From assembly GCF_004124235.1 (NCBI RefSeq), contig NZ_CP032487.1, positions 3,720,001-3,784,000 on the forward strand: 64,000 nt of DNA, in the 5' to 3' direction. Positions 57,283-64,000 of this stretch are shown one piece after another. A program made the position numbers and the translations under genes. Every line of letters starts with the position of its first letter. The stretch's first letter is position 1. This DNA comes from Yersinia hibernica (GTDB taxonomy: Bacteria > Pseudomonadota > Gammaproteobacteria > Enterobacterales > Enterobacteriaceae). The notes beneath the pieces were generated by a model. The model was not told where the DNA came from, searched no databases, and worked only from the letters and a program-made list of their open reading frames with translations.

Positions 57283-58661
57283 ATTGATTCCTGTTGTGCG
57301 TTGAGTTGACGCACGATAGCGTGATTATTAAAACGCAGACATAGCACGGCGGGTATCAGCGTACTGGCGGCGGCGAAGTAAAAACAGCCCGCGTAAGCAC
57401 TGGCGGCGGGCAACACCTCTAGCAGCTTATTGAGCAGCAGGCTCATGATGGCGACCCCCAGGCAGAAACTTAACTGACGGTTGATGTTCCATAACGCGCT
57501 GGCCTGCGCAAGCTGTGTATTGTTCACCGCCAGAAATGCGCTGCTCTGAGCGGTACTGCTGCATAAACTACCGCCCAACCCCATCATAGCAAAGGCTGCC
57601 AGCAGTAAAGAAAACTGCTCCGCGCTGTGGATCCGGGTCAGTAGCAATATCCCCAATCCCTGAAGCAGACATCCCACAATCAGTAGCGGACGCGGGCCAA
57701 TACGGTTGAACTGCTTACCGGTAACAGTGATGGCCAGCAGAGATGCAATCGACCATGGAATCATCAGGCTGCCGACGAGTATCGCGCGCATGCCCAGCTG
57801 ATTTTGCAGCCAGAGCATCGTGACCAGACTCACTCCGATAAACATTCCCGGAATGCACTGATAAATTATCATCGCATAACGAAAGAGAGGCTCCTGAACC
57901 AGGCGCAGATTAAGCAGCGGTTGATGGTGGCGCAGGCTGTGGCGAACATAACCAGCAAACAGCAGCAGACCGCCGGTGAGCAGAGTCATACCTGATAACA
58001 GCTTGCTGTTCTCGGCAAGGTACGTTAAACCGAGCAATATCAGCAACAATGCCCCACAGCTACTCAGTAAACCGATGAAGTCGAGTTTAGTGTGGGAGGC
58101 GATAAGTGGTTCTTTACGCAGCCAAACTGCGGCGAGTATCAGAGCGAGCAAAGCCAGCGGCAGATTAGCGAAAAAGACCCAGCGCCAACTAAGACTCTCC
58201 ACTATCAATCCACCCAGCGCAGGGGAAAGGGCCGGAGCCAAAAGACCGACCACCATGATGGCCGCAGTGAGTCTGGCGCGTTCGTGGGGACGGTAGAGCT
58301 GATAAGCCAGCGTTTGCCCTACTGGAATCAGCAGCCCGCCGCCCAGCCCCTGAATGGCCCGCCAACCGATCAATTGGCCGATAGACTGTGAGCTGCCTGC
58401 GCCGAGCGTCGCCAACAAAAACAAGCCAAGTGACAGCAACAACACTTGGCGCTCGCCGACGCGCTGGGCCAGCCAGGCACTCAGAGGGATAACAAGTGTT
58501 AGCCCGAGAATATAGCTATTGCTCACCCAGGCAAGTTCGCTAACCGACGCGCTCAGCCCATGAGCAATGGCGGGATAAGCCACGTTAGCGATAAACATAT
58601 TGATTAAATCGACGAAAAAACCTAGCAGATAGACAGCGGAAACTTTGTTGCGATAGGACAT
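57279..58661 (-). CDS. MFS drug/proton antiporter, DHA2 (EmrB/QacA) type
   Basis: A 460-residue transporter with about 13-14 hydrophobic segments. DHA2 features are DLINMFIANVAYPAIAHGLS at TM1 (motif D1-like) and a weak motif A between TM2 and TM3 (AWLAQRVGERQVLLLSLG). Motif B is RAIQGLGGGLLIPVGQ, and an antiporter motif C-type segment is LLAPALSPALGGLIVES. An intact ORF with an ATG and a plausible ribosome-binding site is present. It is divergent from a LysR gene that probably controls it. The substrate is unknown; export of a toxic compound is the usual role. Confidence 0.88.
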   Translation of the reverse strand: MSYRNKVSAVYLLGFFVDLINMFIANVAYPAIAHGLSASVSELAWVSNSYILGLTLVIPLSAWLAQRVGERQVLLLSLGLFLLATLGAGSSQSIGQLIGWRAIQGLGGGLLIPVGQTLAYQLYRPHERARLTAAIMVVGLLAPALSPALGGLIVESLSWRWVFFANLPLALLALILAAVWLRKEPLIASHTKLDFIGLLSSCGALLLILLGLTYLAENSKLLSGMTLLTGGLLLFAGYVRHSLRHHQPLLNLRLVQEPLFRYAMIIYQCIPGMFIGVSLVTMLWLQNQLGMRAILVGSLMIPWSIASLLAITVTGKQFNRIGPRPLLIVGCLLQGLGILLLTRIHSAEQFSLLLAAFAMMGLGGSLCSSTAQSSAFLAVNNTQLAQASALWNINRQLSFCLGVAIMSLLLNKLLEVLPAASAYAGCFYFAAASTLIPAVLCLRFNNHAIVRQLNAQQESI

Positions 58662-58730
58662 GAAACCTCCGGTTAGAGGTCACAAGTGTAGCGGCATCTA
58701 AACTACGGGATAAGTCACCGCCGAAGCATT

Positions 58731-58757
58731 ATACTGTCAAAATTATTTTGACAGTAT
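58731..58757. promoter_or_regulatory. Perfect 27-bp palindrome in the LysR/MFS intergenic region
   Basis: ATACTGTCAAAAT, a central T, and ATTTTGACAGTAT are exact complements (13-bp arms). It ends 12 bases before the LysR start codon and is 70-96 bases from the MFS start codon. It contains a T-N11-A pattern and is the obvious binding site for the adjacent LysR regulator (inference). It could repress the LysR gene itself and activate the MFS operon from upstream. Confidence 0.75.
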
Positions 58758-58769
58758 AAGACATGACTC

Positions 58770-59666
58770 ATGCTAAATCTGCAACGCCTGATGATCTTCG
58801 CCGCTGTAGTAGAAGCCGGAAGTTTCACCGCGGCCGCCACCGCCCTTGGGCTGACCAAGGCTGTTGTCAGTTTTAATATCAAACAGCTTGAAATCGACCT
58901 TGGCGTTTCGCTACTCGTGCGCAACACCCGGCGGCTGTCGCTGACTGATACCGGAGAACGATTTTATCCGCGCTGCCTGCGGCTGCTGGAAGAAGCGGAG
59001 AATATGCTGGAAAGCGTGCAGCAGGACCACGCCGGACTGAGCGGCATATTACGTATTACCAGCACGTCGGAGTTCGGTGCGTTGGTTGTCGTGCCCGCAC
59101 TGGCGGCGTTTTCTCGCCAACACCCGCAACTGCGAATCCAGTATGTTTCGTCTTCTTATCATGCTGATTTGATTGCCGAGCGTTTTGACATCGCCATTCG
59201 CCTGGGTCAGCTTGCTGATTCCAGCCTGCGCGCCGCCCCCATCGACAGTTTCGCTATTTTGCCTGTGGCTGCGCCCGAGTGGCTGGCTGAGCACCCAATA
59301 AAGAACCTGGCCCAATTAGCACAGGCTGCCTGGCTTGCCCACAGTCGACTTAGCGCACCGCTAAGCTGGCAAGTGATGACGCCTGAACAGGGGCCAGTGT
59401 TATTTAAGGTGGAAAGCCCCCCGGTAATCATGGCGGATAGCGCTACTGCACTACTCGCTTTTGCGCTGCAAGGCTCCGGAGTGGCGCTGTTGCCGGACTG
59501 GTTGGTTCGCCCAGCCCTAGAGCGCGGCGAACTTTCAGTATTATTGCCTGACCACCAGTTCCCAAACCAGAGTATTTACGCGCTGTATCCAAATACGCGA
59601 CGAGTGCCGGAGAAAGTGCGTGTGTTTATCGATTTTCTGCAGGCGCGGGTCGCCAATAACAGTTAA
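58770..59666 (+). CDS. LysR-family transcriptional regulator
   Basis: A 298-residue LysR regulator. The N-terminal winged helix is LQRLMIFAAVVEAGSFTAAA then TALGLTKAVVSFNIKQLE, followed by LGVSLLVRNTRRLSLTDTGE; the effector-binding domain covers about 90-295. It resembles the AaeR-like/CrgA subgroup; the unusual TKAVVSFNIKQL in the recognition helix (more often SKSAVSRQI) suggests a distinct operator. It is divergent from the MFS gene across 108 bp that contain a perfect palindrome. It is part of the Yersinia-type insertion. Confidence 0.92.
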   Translation: MLNLQRLMIFAAVVEAGSFTAAATALGLTKAVVSFNIKQLEIDLGVSLLVRNTRRLSLTDTGERFYPRCLRLLEEAENMLESVQQDHAGLSGILRITSTSEFGALVVVPALAAFSRQHPQLRIQYVSSSYHADLIAERFDIAIRLGQLADSSLRAAPIDSFAILPVAAPEWLAEHPIKNLAQLAQAAWLAHSRLSAPLSWQVMTPEQGPVLFKVESPPVIMADSATALLAFALQGSGVALLPDWLVRPALERGELSVLLPDHQFPNQSIYALYPNTRRVPEKVRVFIDFLQARVANNS

Positions 59667-59716
59667 CTCAGCCCGGCACCGCGTAACCACACACCTTAGC
59701 TTTCATCACACAGCCG

Positions 59717-60436
59717 TTATTCTGTCCTCTCAAACATCAAATCCCAAACACCATGTCCCAAACGCTGGCCACGTAATTCAAATTTTGTCAGCGGGCGCGA
59801 GTCTGGGCGGGGAACATAATCATTCTGTTCTGAAAGGTTACGATACCCGCTGGCACCGGACATCACTTCTAGCATATGTTCTGCATAATGCTGCCAGTCG
59901 GTCGCCATATGAAACACGCCACCCACTTTTAATTTACTTTTGACTAACTCGACAAAAGGCACTTGGACGATACGACGTTTGTTATGGCGTGCTTTGTGCC
60001 ATGGGTCAGGGAAAAACAACTGAACCATGTCCAGGGATGCATCCGGGATCATATTTTCCAGCACTTCAACCGCGTCATGGCACATAACCCGCAGGTTATT
60101 CAGGCCCGCGTCATGCGCTGAACCCAAGCAGGCCCCCACACCGGGAGAGTGAACTTCTATCCCCAAGAAATTTTGCTGTGGATTACTAGCGGCCATAGTC
60201 ACCAGCGAAGTGCCCATACCAAAGCCTATTTCCAATACCACAGGGGCTTCACGGCCAAACAAGGCCGTTAAATCAATAGGGGTTGGCTGATATTCTACGC
60301 CCATCACCGGCCAATAGTTATCGAGCGCCAGTTGCTGGCCTTTGGTCAGCCGCCCCTGACGGCGGACAAAACTACGAATACGGCGCATGGCTCGACCGTT
60401 TTCATCAAATTCCGGAGATATGACATCATTTATCAT
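59717..60436 (-). CDS. trmB: tRNA (guanine-46-N7)-methyltransferase
   Basis: TrmB forms m7G46 in tRNA. The product is 239 residues, as in E. coli. The SAM-binding motif is [17 protein letters not shown] (about 67-83); [32 protein letters not shown] (about 140-159) and the C-terminal [20 protein letters not shown] are family signatures. It is divergent from mutY across a compound ERIC. In E. coli it is followed by yggL; here the LysR-MFS block intervenes. Confidence 0.96.
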   Translation of the reverse strand: MINDVISPEFDENGRAMRRIRSFVRRQGRLTKGQQLALDNYWPVMGVEYQPTPIDLTALFGREAPVVLEIGFGMGTSLVTMAASNPQQNFLGIEVHSPGVGACLGSAHDAGLNNLRVMCHDAVEVLENMIPDASLDMVQLFFPDPWHKARHNKRRIVQVPFVELVKSKLKVGGVFHMATDWQHYAEHMLEVMSGASGYRNLSEQNDYVPRPDSRPLTKFELRGQRLGHGVWDLMFERTE

Positions 60437-60562
60437 GGTGCTTTCTGTCTGTTAGTTGCGCATACGAACGCGCATTATGCAAAGATACGCCAGTTTATCA
60501 ACTCTGACGGCTATAAGTACAAAATTAAGCTGTAAATAACCCAAACTGGCTAATTGAATGCT

Positions 60563-60722
60563 GCTAACACCGCAGTCGCGTCAAGGGTCAAGATTCCCCC
60601 CAAAATCATTGGCTTTACAGCAAGGCAGCAAGTGAACAAATCCCAATGAGCTTACAATAAGTAAGTGATTTGGGTGCGGGAACGTAGCTAACACCGCAGT
60701 CGCGTCAAGGATGAAGGGGGGT
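60563..60722. repeat. Compound ERIC between trmB and mutY
   Basis: A full ERIC runs from ATTCCCCCC (60593) to GGGGGG (about 60722), with the core AATCCCAATGAGCTTACA and AAGTAAGTGATTTGGG. In front of it, 60563-60586 is an exact copy of the right-end segment at 60687-60710 (GCTAACACCGCAGTCGCG then TCAAGG). The arrangement is the same as at 45543-45701. Confidence 0.82.
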
Positions 60723-60792
60723 TTACAGTGTGATAACTCTATGCTGCAATCCAGCCCTAACTTATTTCTCTGCTGGATATCGATACCTGCTT

Positions 60793-61854
60793 ATGATGCA
60801 AGCGCAACAATTCGCGCACGTGGTACTTGAGTGGTACCAACGCTTTGGCCGCAAAACATTGCCATGGCAATTGGATAAAACACCTTATCAGGTCTGGTTG
60901 TCGGAAGTGATGTTGCAACAGACACAGGTTGCGACTGTCATTCCTTATTTCCAGCGTTTTATGCAGCACTTCCCTGATATCCGTGCGTTGGCTGCTGCCC
61001 CGTTGGACGAAGTGTTGCATTTATGGACTGGGCTCGGTTACTACGCCCGCGCCAGAAACCTGCATAAAGCCGCTCAAGTAGTGGTTGAACGCCATCAGGG
61101 GGAATTCCCCACAACTTTTGACGAGATACTCGCGCTACCCGGTATCGGCCGCTCTACTGCTGGTGCTATTTTATCGCTCTCATTAGGGCAACATTTTCCG
61201 ATTTTAGATGGGAATGTTAAGCGAGTTCTCGCCCGTTGCTATGCCGTTGAAGGATGGCCGGGTAAAAAAGAGGTCGAAGGACGGCTGTGGCAAATCAGTG
61301 AAGATGTTACTCCGGCCAAGGGAGTTGGCCAGTTTAATCAGGCGATGATGGACTTGGGCGCGATAGCTTGCACCCGCTCAAAACCCAAATGCGAGCTTTG
61401 CCCACTGAATATGGGATGTCTGGCTTATGCTAACCACAGTTGGACACGCTACCCGGGTAAAAAACCCAAGCAGACAATACCGGAAAAAACAGCCTATTTT
61501 CTGTTGCTGCAAAACGGTGCCCAAGTGTGGCTCGAACAGCGGCCTCCCGTGGGGTTATGGGGCGGGTTGTTTTGTTTTCCACAATTTGCGGAACAAGAAA
61601 ACCTAGACAGTTGGTTGCAACAGCGTGGCCTGGCTAGCAGTAAGTTGCAGCAATTGACTGCTTTTCGTCATACCTTCAGCCACTTCCATCTGGATATTGT
61701 TCCCATGTGGCTGGATACTGCATCAGGACGTGGATGCATGGATGATGGGGCGGGTCTCTGGTATAACTTAGCACAGCCACCATCGGTAGGATTGGCAGCC
61801 CCAGTTGAGCGCTTATTGCATATGTTGGCAAAAACAGAGTTAGCAAAACAATAA
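60793..61854 (+). CDS. mutY: Adenine DNA glycosylase MutY
   Basis: MutY removes adenine mispaired with 8-oxoguanine. The product is about 353 residues (E. coli 350) from [19 protein letters not shown]; a 21-codon upstream reading lacks support, and the first or second Met may be used. The helix-hairpin-helix [18 protein letters not shown] and catalytic Asp in [20 protein letters not shown] are visible. The iron-sulfur motif is [17 protein letters not shown]. The C-terminal MutT-like domain (about 230-350) recognises 8-oxoG. It is followed by yggX and mltC, as in E. coli. Confidence 0.96.
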   Translation: MMQAQQFAHVVLEWYQRFGRKTLPWQLDKTPYQVWLSEVMLQQTQVATVIPYFQRFMQHFPDIRALAAAPLDEVLHLWTGLGYYARARNLHKAAQVVVERHQGEFPTTFDEILALPGIGRSTAGAILSLSLGQHFPILDGNVKRVLARCYAVEGWPGKKEVEGRLWQISEDVTPAKGVGQFNQAMMDLGAIACTRSKPKCELCPLNMGCLAYANHSWTRYPGKKPKQTIPEKTAYFLLLQNGAQVWLEQRPPVGLWGGLFCFPQFAEQENLDSWLQQRGLASSKLQQLTAFRHTFSHFHLDIVPMWLDTASGRGCMDDGAGLWYNLAQPPSVGLAAPVERLLHMLAKTELAKQ

Positions 61855-61919
61855 CGGGCAACACCAACTTCTAGCCAAATAGTTTTATTTGGCTATGTCG
61901 CCATAACAGAGGATTTAGC

Positions 61920-62192
61920 ATGAGCAGAACGATTTTTTGCACGTTTTTAAAGAAGGATGCTGAAGGGCAAGATTTTCAGTTATATCCGGGTGAAATCGGC
62001 AAACGCATCTATAACGAAATATCAAAAGAAGCCTGGTCACAATGGATAACTAAACAAACCATGCTGATTAATGAGAAAAAGCTCAGCATGATGAATGTAG
62101 AAGACCGCAAATTGCTGGAACAGGAAATGGTCAATTTCCTGTTTGAAGGACAGGATGTTCATATTGAAGGTTACACGCCTCCGAGCCAGTAA
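61920..62192 (+). CDS. yggX: Fe(2+)-trafficking protein YggX
   Basis: A 90-residue protein that protects iron-sulfur enzymes from oxidative damage. The conserved N-terminal Cys is in [15 protein letters not shown] (Cys7), and the helical region is [20 protein letters not shown] followed by [10 protein letters not shown]. It lies 65 bp after mutY, whose product carries an iron-sulfur cluster. Length and sequence match E. coli YggX (91). Confidence 0.96.
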   Translation: MSRTIFCTFLKKDAEGQDFQLYPGEIGKRIYNEISKEAWSQWITKQTMLINEKKLSMMNVEDRKLLEQEMVNFLFEGQDVHIEGYTPPSQ

Positions 62193-62303
62193 CCACTTGG
62201 GGTCTATTGACCCCACTGTTATCTCCTAACTCATTCAAATTGTAAGCAGGCTGGCAACTTGAAGTATGACGGGGATATTTTTCATCAATATATGGCTTGT
62301 AAG

Positions 62304-63380
62304 ATGAAGAAAATTTTAGCTTTGCTGGTAATTGCACCTTTGTTAGTGTCTTGCTCGGGCAATAAAAATCAGGCAGAAAACGAAGCCTTTATCAAAGACA
62401 CTAATGGTTTTGAGATTTTAATGGGCCAGTTTGCCCATAACATTGAAAATATTTGGGGATTAAAAGAAGTCTTAATCGCGGGCCCAAAAGATTATGTTAA
62501 ATATACCGATCAATATCAAACCCGCAGCCACATCAACTTTGATGCCGGTACTATTACGGTTGAAACCATTGCCACGAACGATCCGGCGGCTCACTTACGT
62601 CAGGCGATCATTACCACCTTATTAATGGGCGATGATCCTGGCTCTATCGATCTCTATTCTGATGCTAACGATATCCAGATCAGTAAAGAGCCATTCCTCT
62701 ATGGGCAAGTACTCGATAATAATGGCCAAGCTATTCGTTGGGAATGGCGTGCTGCGCATTTTGCCGACTATTTACTGCAAACTAAAATGCAAAAACGCAC
62801 GTCTGGTTTGCATGTTATCTGGTCGGTAACCTTGCAATTAGTTCCTAACCATCTGGATAAACGTGCTCATAAATATCTGCCGCTGGTACGGCAATCGGCT
62901 GAAAGATATGGCGTTGAAGAATCATTAATTCTGGCAATTATGCAGACAGAATCGAGTTTCAACCCATATGCCGTAAGTGGCTCGGATGCATTGGGTCTGA
63001 TGCAGGTTGTTCAGCATACAGCTGGGCGCGACGTGTTCAAAATGAAAGGTAAGAGTGGTCAACCGAGCCGAAGCTATCTATTTGATCCTGCAAATAATAT
63101 CGATGCAGGTACAGCTTATCTGGCTATCTTGCAAAACACCTATTTAGGCGGTATTCAAAATACCACTTCGCGGCGTTATGCCGTTATTACCTCCTATAAT
63201 GGCGGAGCAGGCAGCGTACTGCGGGTCTTCTCCAGTGATAAAAATCAGGCTGTGAATATTATTAATAATATGGCGCCAGGCGATGTATTCCAAACACTAA
63301 CCACTAAACACCCATCCGGTGAATCTCGCCGTTATTTAGTGAAAGTGAATAGCGCACAGAAGAGCTACCGCCGCCGTTAA
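62304..63380 (+). CDS. mltC: Membrane-bound lytic murein transglycosylase C
   Basis: MltC is an outer-membrane lipoprotein that cleaves peptidoglycan with anhydromuramyl products. The product is 358 residues (E. coli 359) from [19 protein letters not shown]; the lipobox gives Cys at about 17. The N-terminal domain (about 30-180) has [20 protein letters not shown]. The GH23 catalytic domain has catalytic Glu in [20 protein letters not shown] (about 219), then [12 protein letters not shown] and [13 protein letters not shown]. The upstream 15-codon extension is not used. Confidence 0.97.
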   Translation: MKKILALLVIAPLLVSCSGNKNQAENEAFIKDTNGFEILMGQFAHNIENIWGLKEVLIAGPKDYVKYTDQYQTRSHINFDAGTITVETIATNDPAAHLRQAIITTLLMGDDPGSIDLYSDANDIQISKEPFLYGQVLDNNGQAIRWEWRAAHFADYLLQTKMQKRTSGLHVIWSVTLQLVPNHLDKRAHKYLPLVRQSAERYGVEESLILAIMQTESSFNPYAVSGSDALGLMQVVQHTAGRDVFKMKGKSGQPSRSYLFDPANNIDAGTAYLAILQNTYLGGIQNTTSRRYAVITSYNGGAGSVLRVFSSDKNQAVNIINNMAPGDVFQTLTTKHPSGESRRYLVKVNSAQKSYRRR

Positions 63381-63410
63381 CACCGCTGTAACTTCAAATA
63401 TGAGGGATAT

Positions 63411-63440
63411 AAATGGCACAGTTCACTGTGCCATTTTTTA
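63411..63440 (+). terminator. Terminator after mltC
   Basis: AAATGGCACAG-TTCA-CTGTGCCATTT is a perfect 11-bp stem followed by TTTTATG. It lies 30 bases after the mltC stop codon. Confidence 0.95.
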
Positions 63441-63515
63441 TGCCTAAAATTGTGATCAGCTAATAAATGTGCATACTTGAATAGCAACCATTCTCAATAA
63501 TACGTTTATAGTATT

Positions 63516-64000
63516 ATGCACTCCTCTACTCCCCACCACGGGCAGACTGAACAAATGGACTTTGGGCTTACCGCTTTCGAAATGATGGCAATCTTCTCCA
63601 CCATGGTCATCGCCTATATTATTTTTGGCATCACCGGCTTTGGTTCGGCCTTAATTGCCAGCCCAGTTTTAGCACTATTTATTCCCGTCGCTAAAATTGT
63701 CCCATTGCTGGCCATTGTCGATATGTTTGCTGCGATTACCAATGTGGCACGTCATAGCCGCCATGCGGATATAGCTGAACTTAAGCGGCTGGTGCCCTTG
63801 ATGATTATAGGGAGCCTCATTGGCGCAACAGTATTGCTACGCACCCGCCCAGATATTTTGCTATTGGCACTGGGCATGTTTGTTATTTTATATGCGATAT
63901 ATTCTCTCAGCCGACGTAAACCGCAGGGGCAATTCAAACCCATCGCCGCGATTCCTTTCGGCCTCATCGGCGGCATCTTTAGTGCATTATTTGGTAGTGG
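63516..64000 (+). CDS. TauE/SafE-family permease, N-terminal part
   Basis: The gene runs off the right edge; about 160 residues are visible. Translation gives hydrophobic segments beginning FEMMAIFSTMVIAYIIFGIT, then GFGSALIASPVLALFIPVAK, VPLLAIVDMFAAITNVAR, LVPLMIIGSLIGATVLL and PFGLIGGIFSALFGSG. The GFGSALIASPVL and final GGIFSALFGSG segments match the two repeats of the TauE/SafE (DUF81) family, putative exporters of sulfite and organosulfonates. ATG at 63516 and 63555 are both in frame and neither has a strong ribosome-binding site. The substrate is unknown. Confidence 0.85.
   Translation, partial: MHSSTPHHGQTEQMDFGLTAFEMMAIFSTMVIAYIIFGITGFGSALIASPVLALFIPVAKIVPLLAIVDMFAAITNVARHSRHADIAELKRLVPLMIIGSLIGATVLLRTRPDILLLALGMFVILYAIYSLSRRKPQGQFKPIAAIPFGLIGGIFSALFGS

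Noticed and set aside
58731..58757. Palindrome as an insertion-sequence end or attachment site
   Set aside because: No transposase, target duplication or second copy is visible; its place between divergent genes fits an operator better.
1..64000. CRISPR arrays, tRNA or rRNA genes, complete insertion sequences
   Set aside because: No regularly spaced repeats, tRNA-like cloverleafs, rRNA segments or transposase genes were seen on reading both strands.

Overview
The window is a 64 kb stretch of an enterobacterial chromosome, almost certainly Yersinia, most likely the Y. enterocolitica group. Protein sequences are close to E. coli. Gene order follows the E. coli dsbC/xerD to mltC segment with Yersinia-type insertions, and ERIC-type miniature elements sit between genes. 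No rRNA, tRNA, CRISPR array, complete insertion sequence or prophage was seen. The only recognised RNA gene is 6S RNA.

Layout. 1-6018: the start of dsbC, xerD, fldB, and a leftward sdhE-ygfX-creB-creC-creD cluster in which the two-component system is appended to the succinate-dehydrogenase flavinylation genes. 6282-10385: ygfZ, trhA, an HD-domain protein, an SDR oxidoreductase (ygfF) and an unrecognised protein in AT-rich DNA. 10684-20419: the glycine cleavage operon gcvT-gcvH-gcvP, then ubiI, ubiH, pepP and ygfB. 20689-28090: zapA, 6S RNA, fau, serA, rpiA, argP, yggE, argO and mscS. 28323-29261: an isolated gene for a YopH-like protein tyrosine phosphatase, the most striking item. 29373-35212: the central-carbon genes fbaA, pgk, epd and tktA. 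35647-41055: loiP, a Rieske ferredoxin, speA and metK. 41107-42312: an ArsR/BigR-type regulator with two YeeE/YedE membrane proteins. 42438-48957: sprT, endA, rsmE, gshB, yqgE, ruvX, aguB and aguA. 48997-56756: a pilT-like ATPase, yggS, proC, yggT, yggU, rdgB, hemW, yggN, glsB and yggL. 56905-59666: a DUF4440 protein, an MFS efflux pump and a divergent LysR regulator inserted between yggL and trmB. 59717-64000: trmB, mutY, yggX, mltC and the start of a TauE/SafE permease.

How the genes work together. speA makes agmatine, and aguA plus aguB, 8-9 kb away, convert agmatine to putrescine; the speB gene that E. coli has next to speA is absent here. epd, pgk, fbaA and tktA form a glycolysis, pentose-phosphate and pyridoxal-phosphate supply group. 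serA, the gcv genes, fau, ygfZ and metK are one-carbon metabolism genes. argP is the known activator of argO. The BigR-like regulator has the two cysteines and the spacing expected of a persulfide sensor and overlaps its YeeE partner gene.

Non-coding structure of note: tandem CreB-type sites before creD, a canonical 127-bp ERIC upstream of gcvT, two ERIC copies each preceded by a duplicated ERIC end, several nested palindromes, and a perfect 27-bp palindrome in front of the LysR gene. Start codons were chosen by ribosome-binding sites and family N-termini. No database search was possible, so family assignments rest on recognised sequence and motifs.
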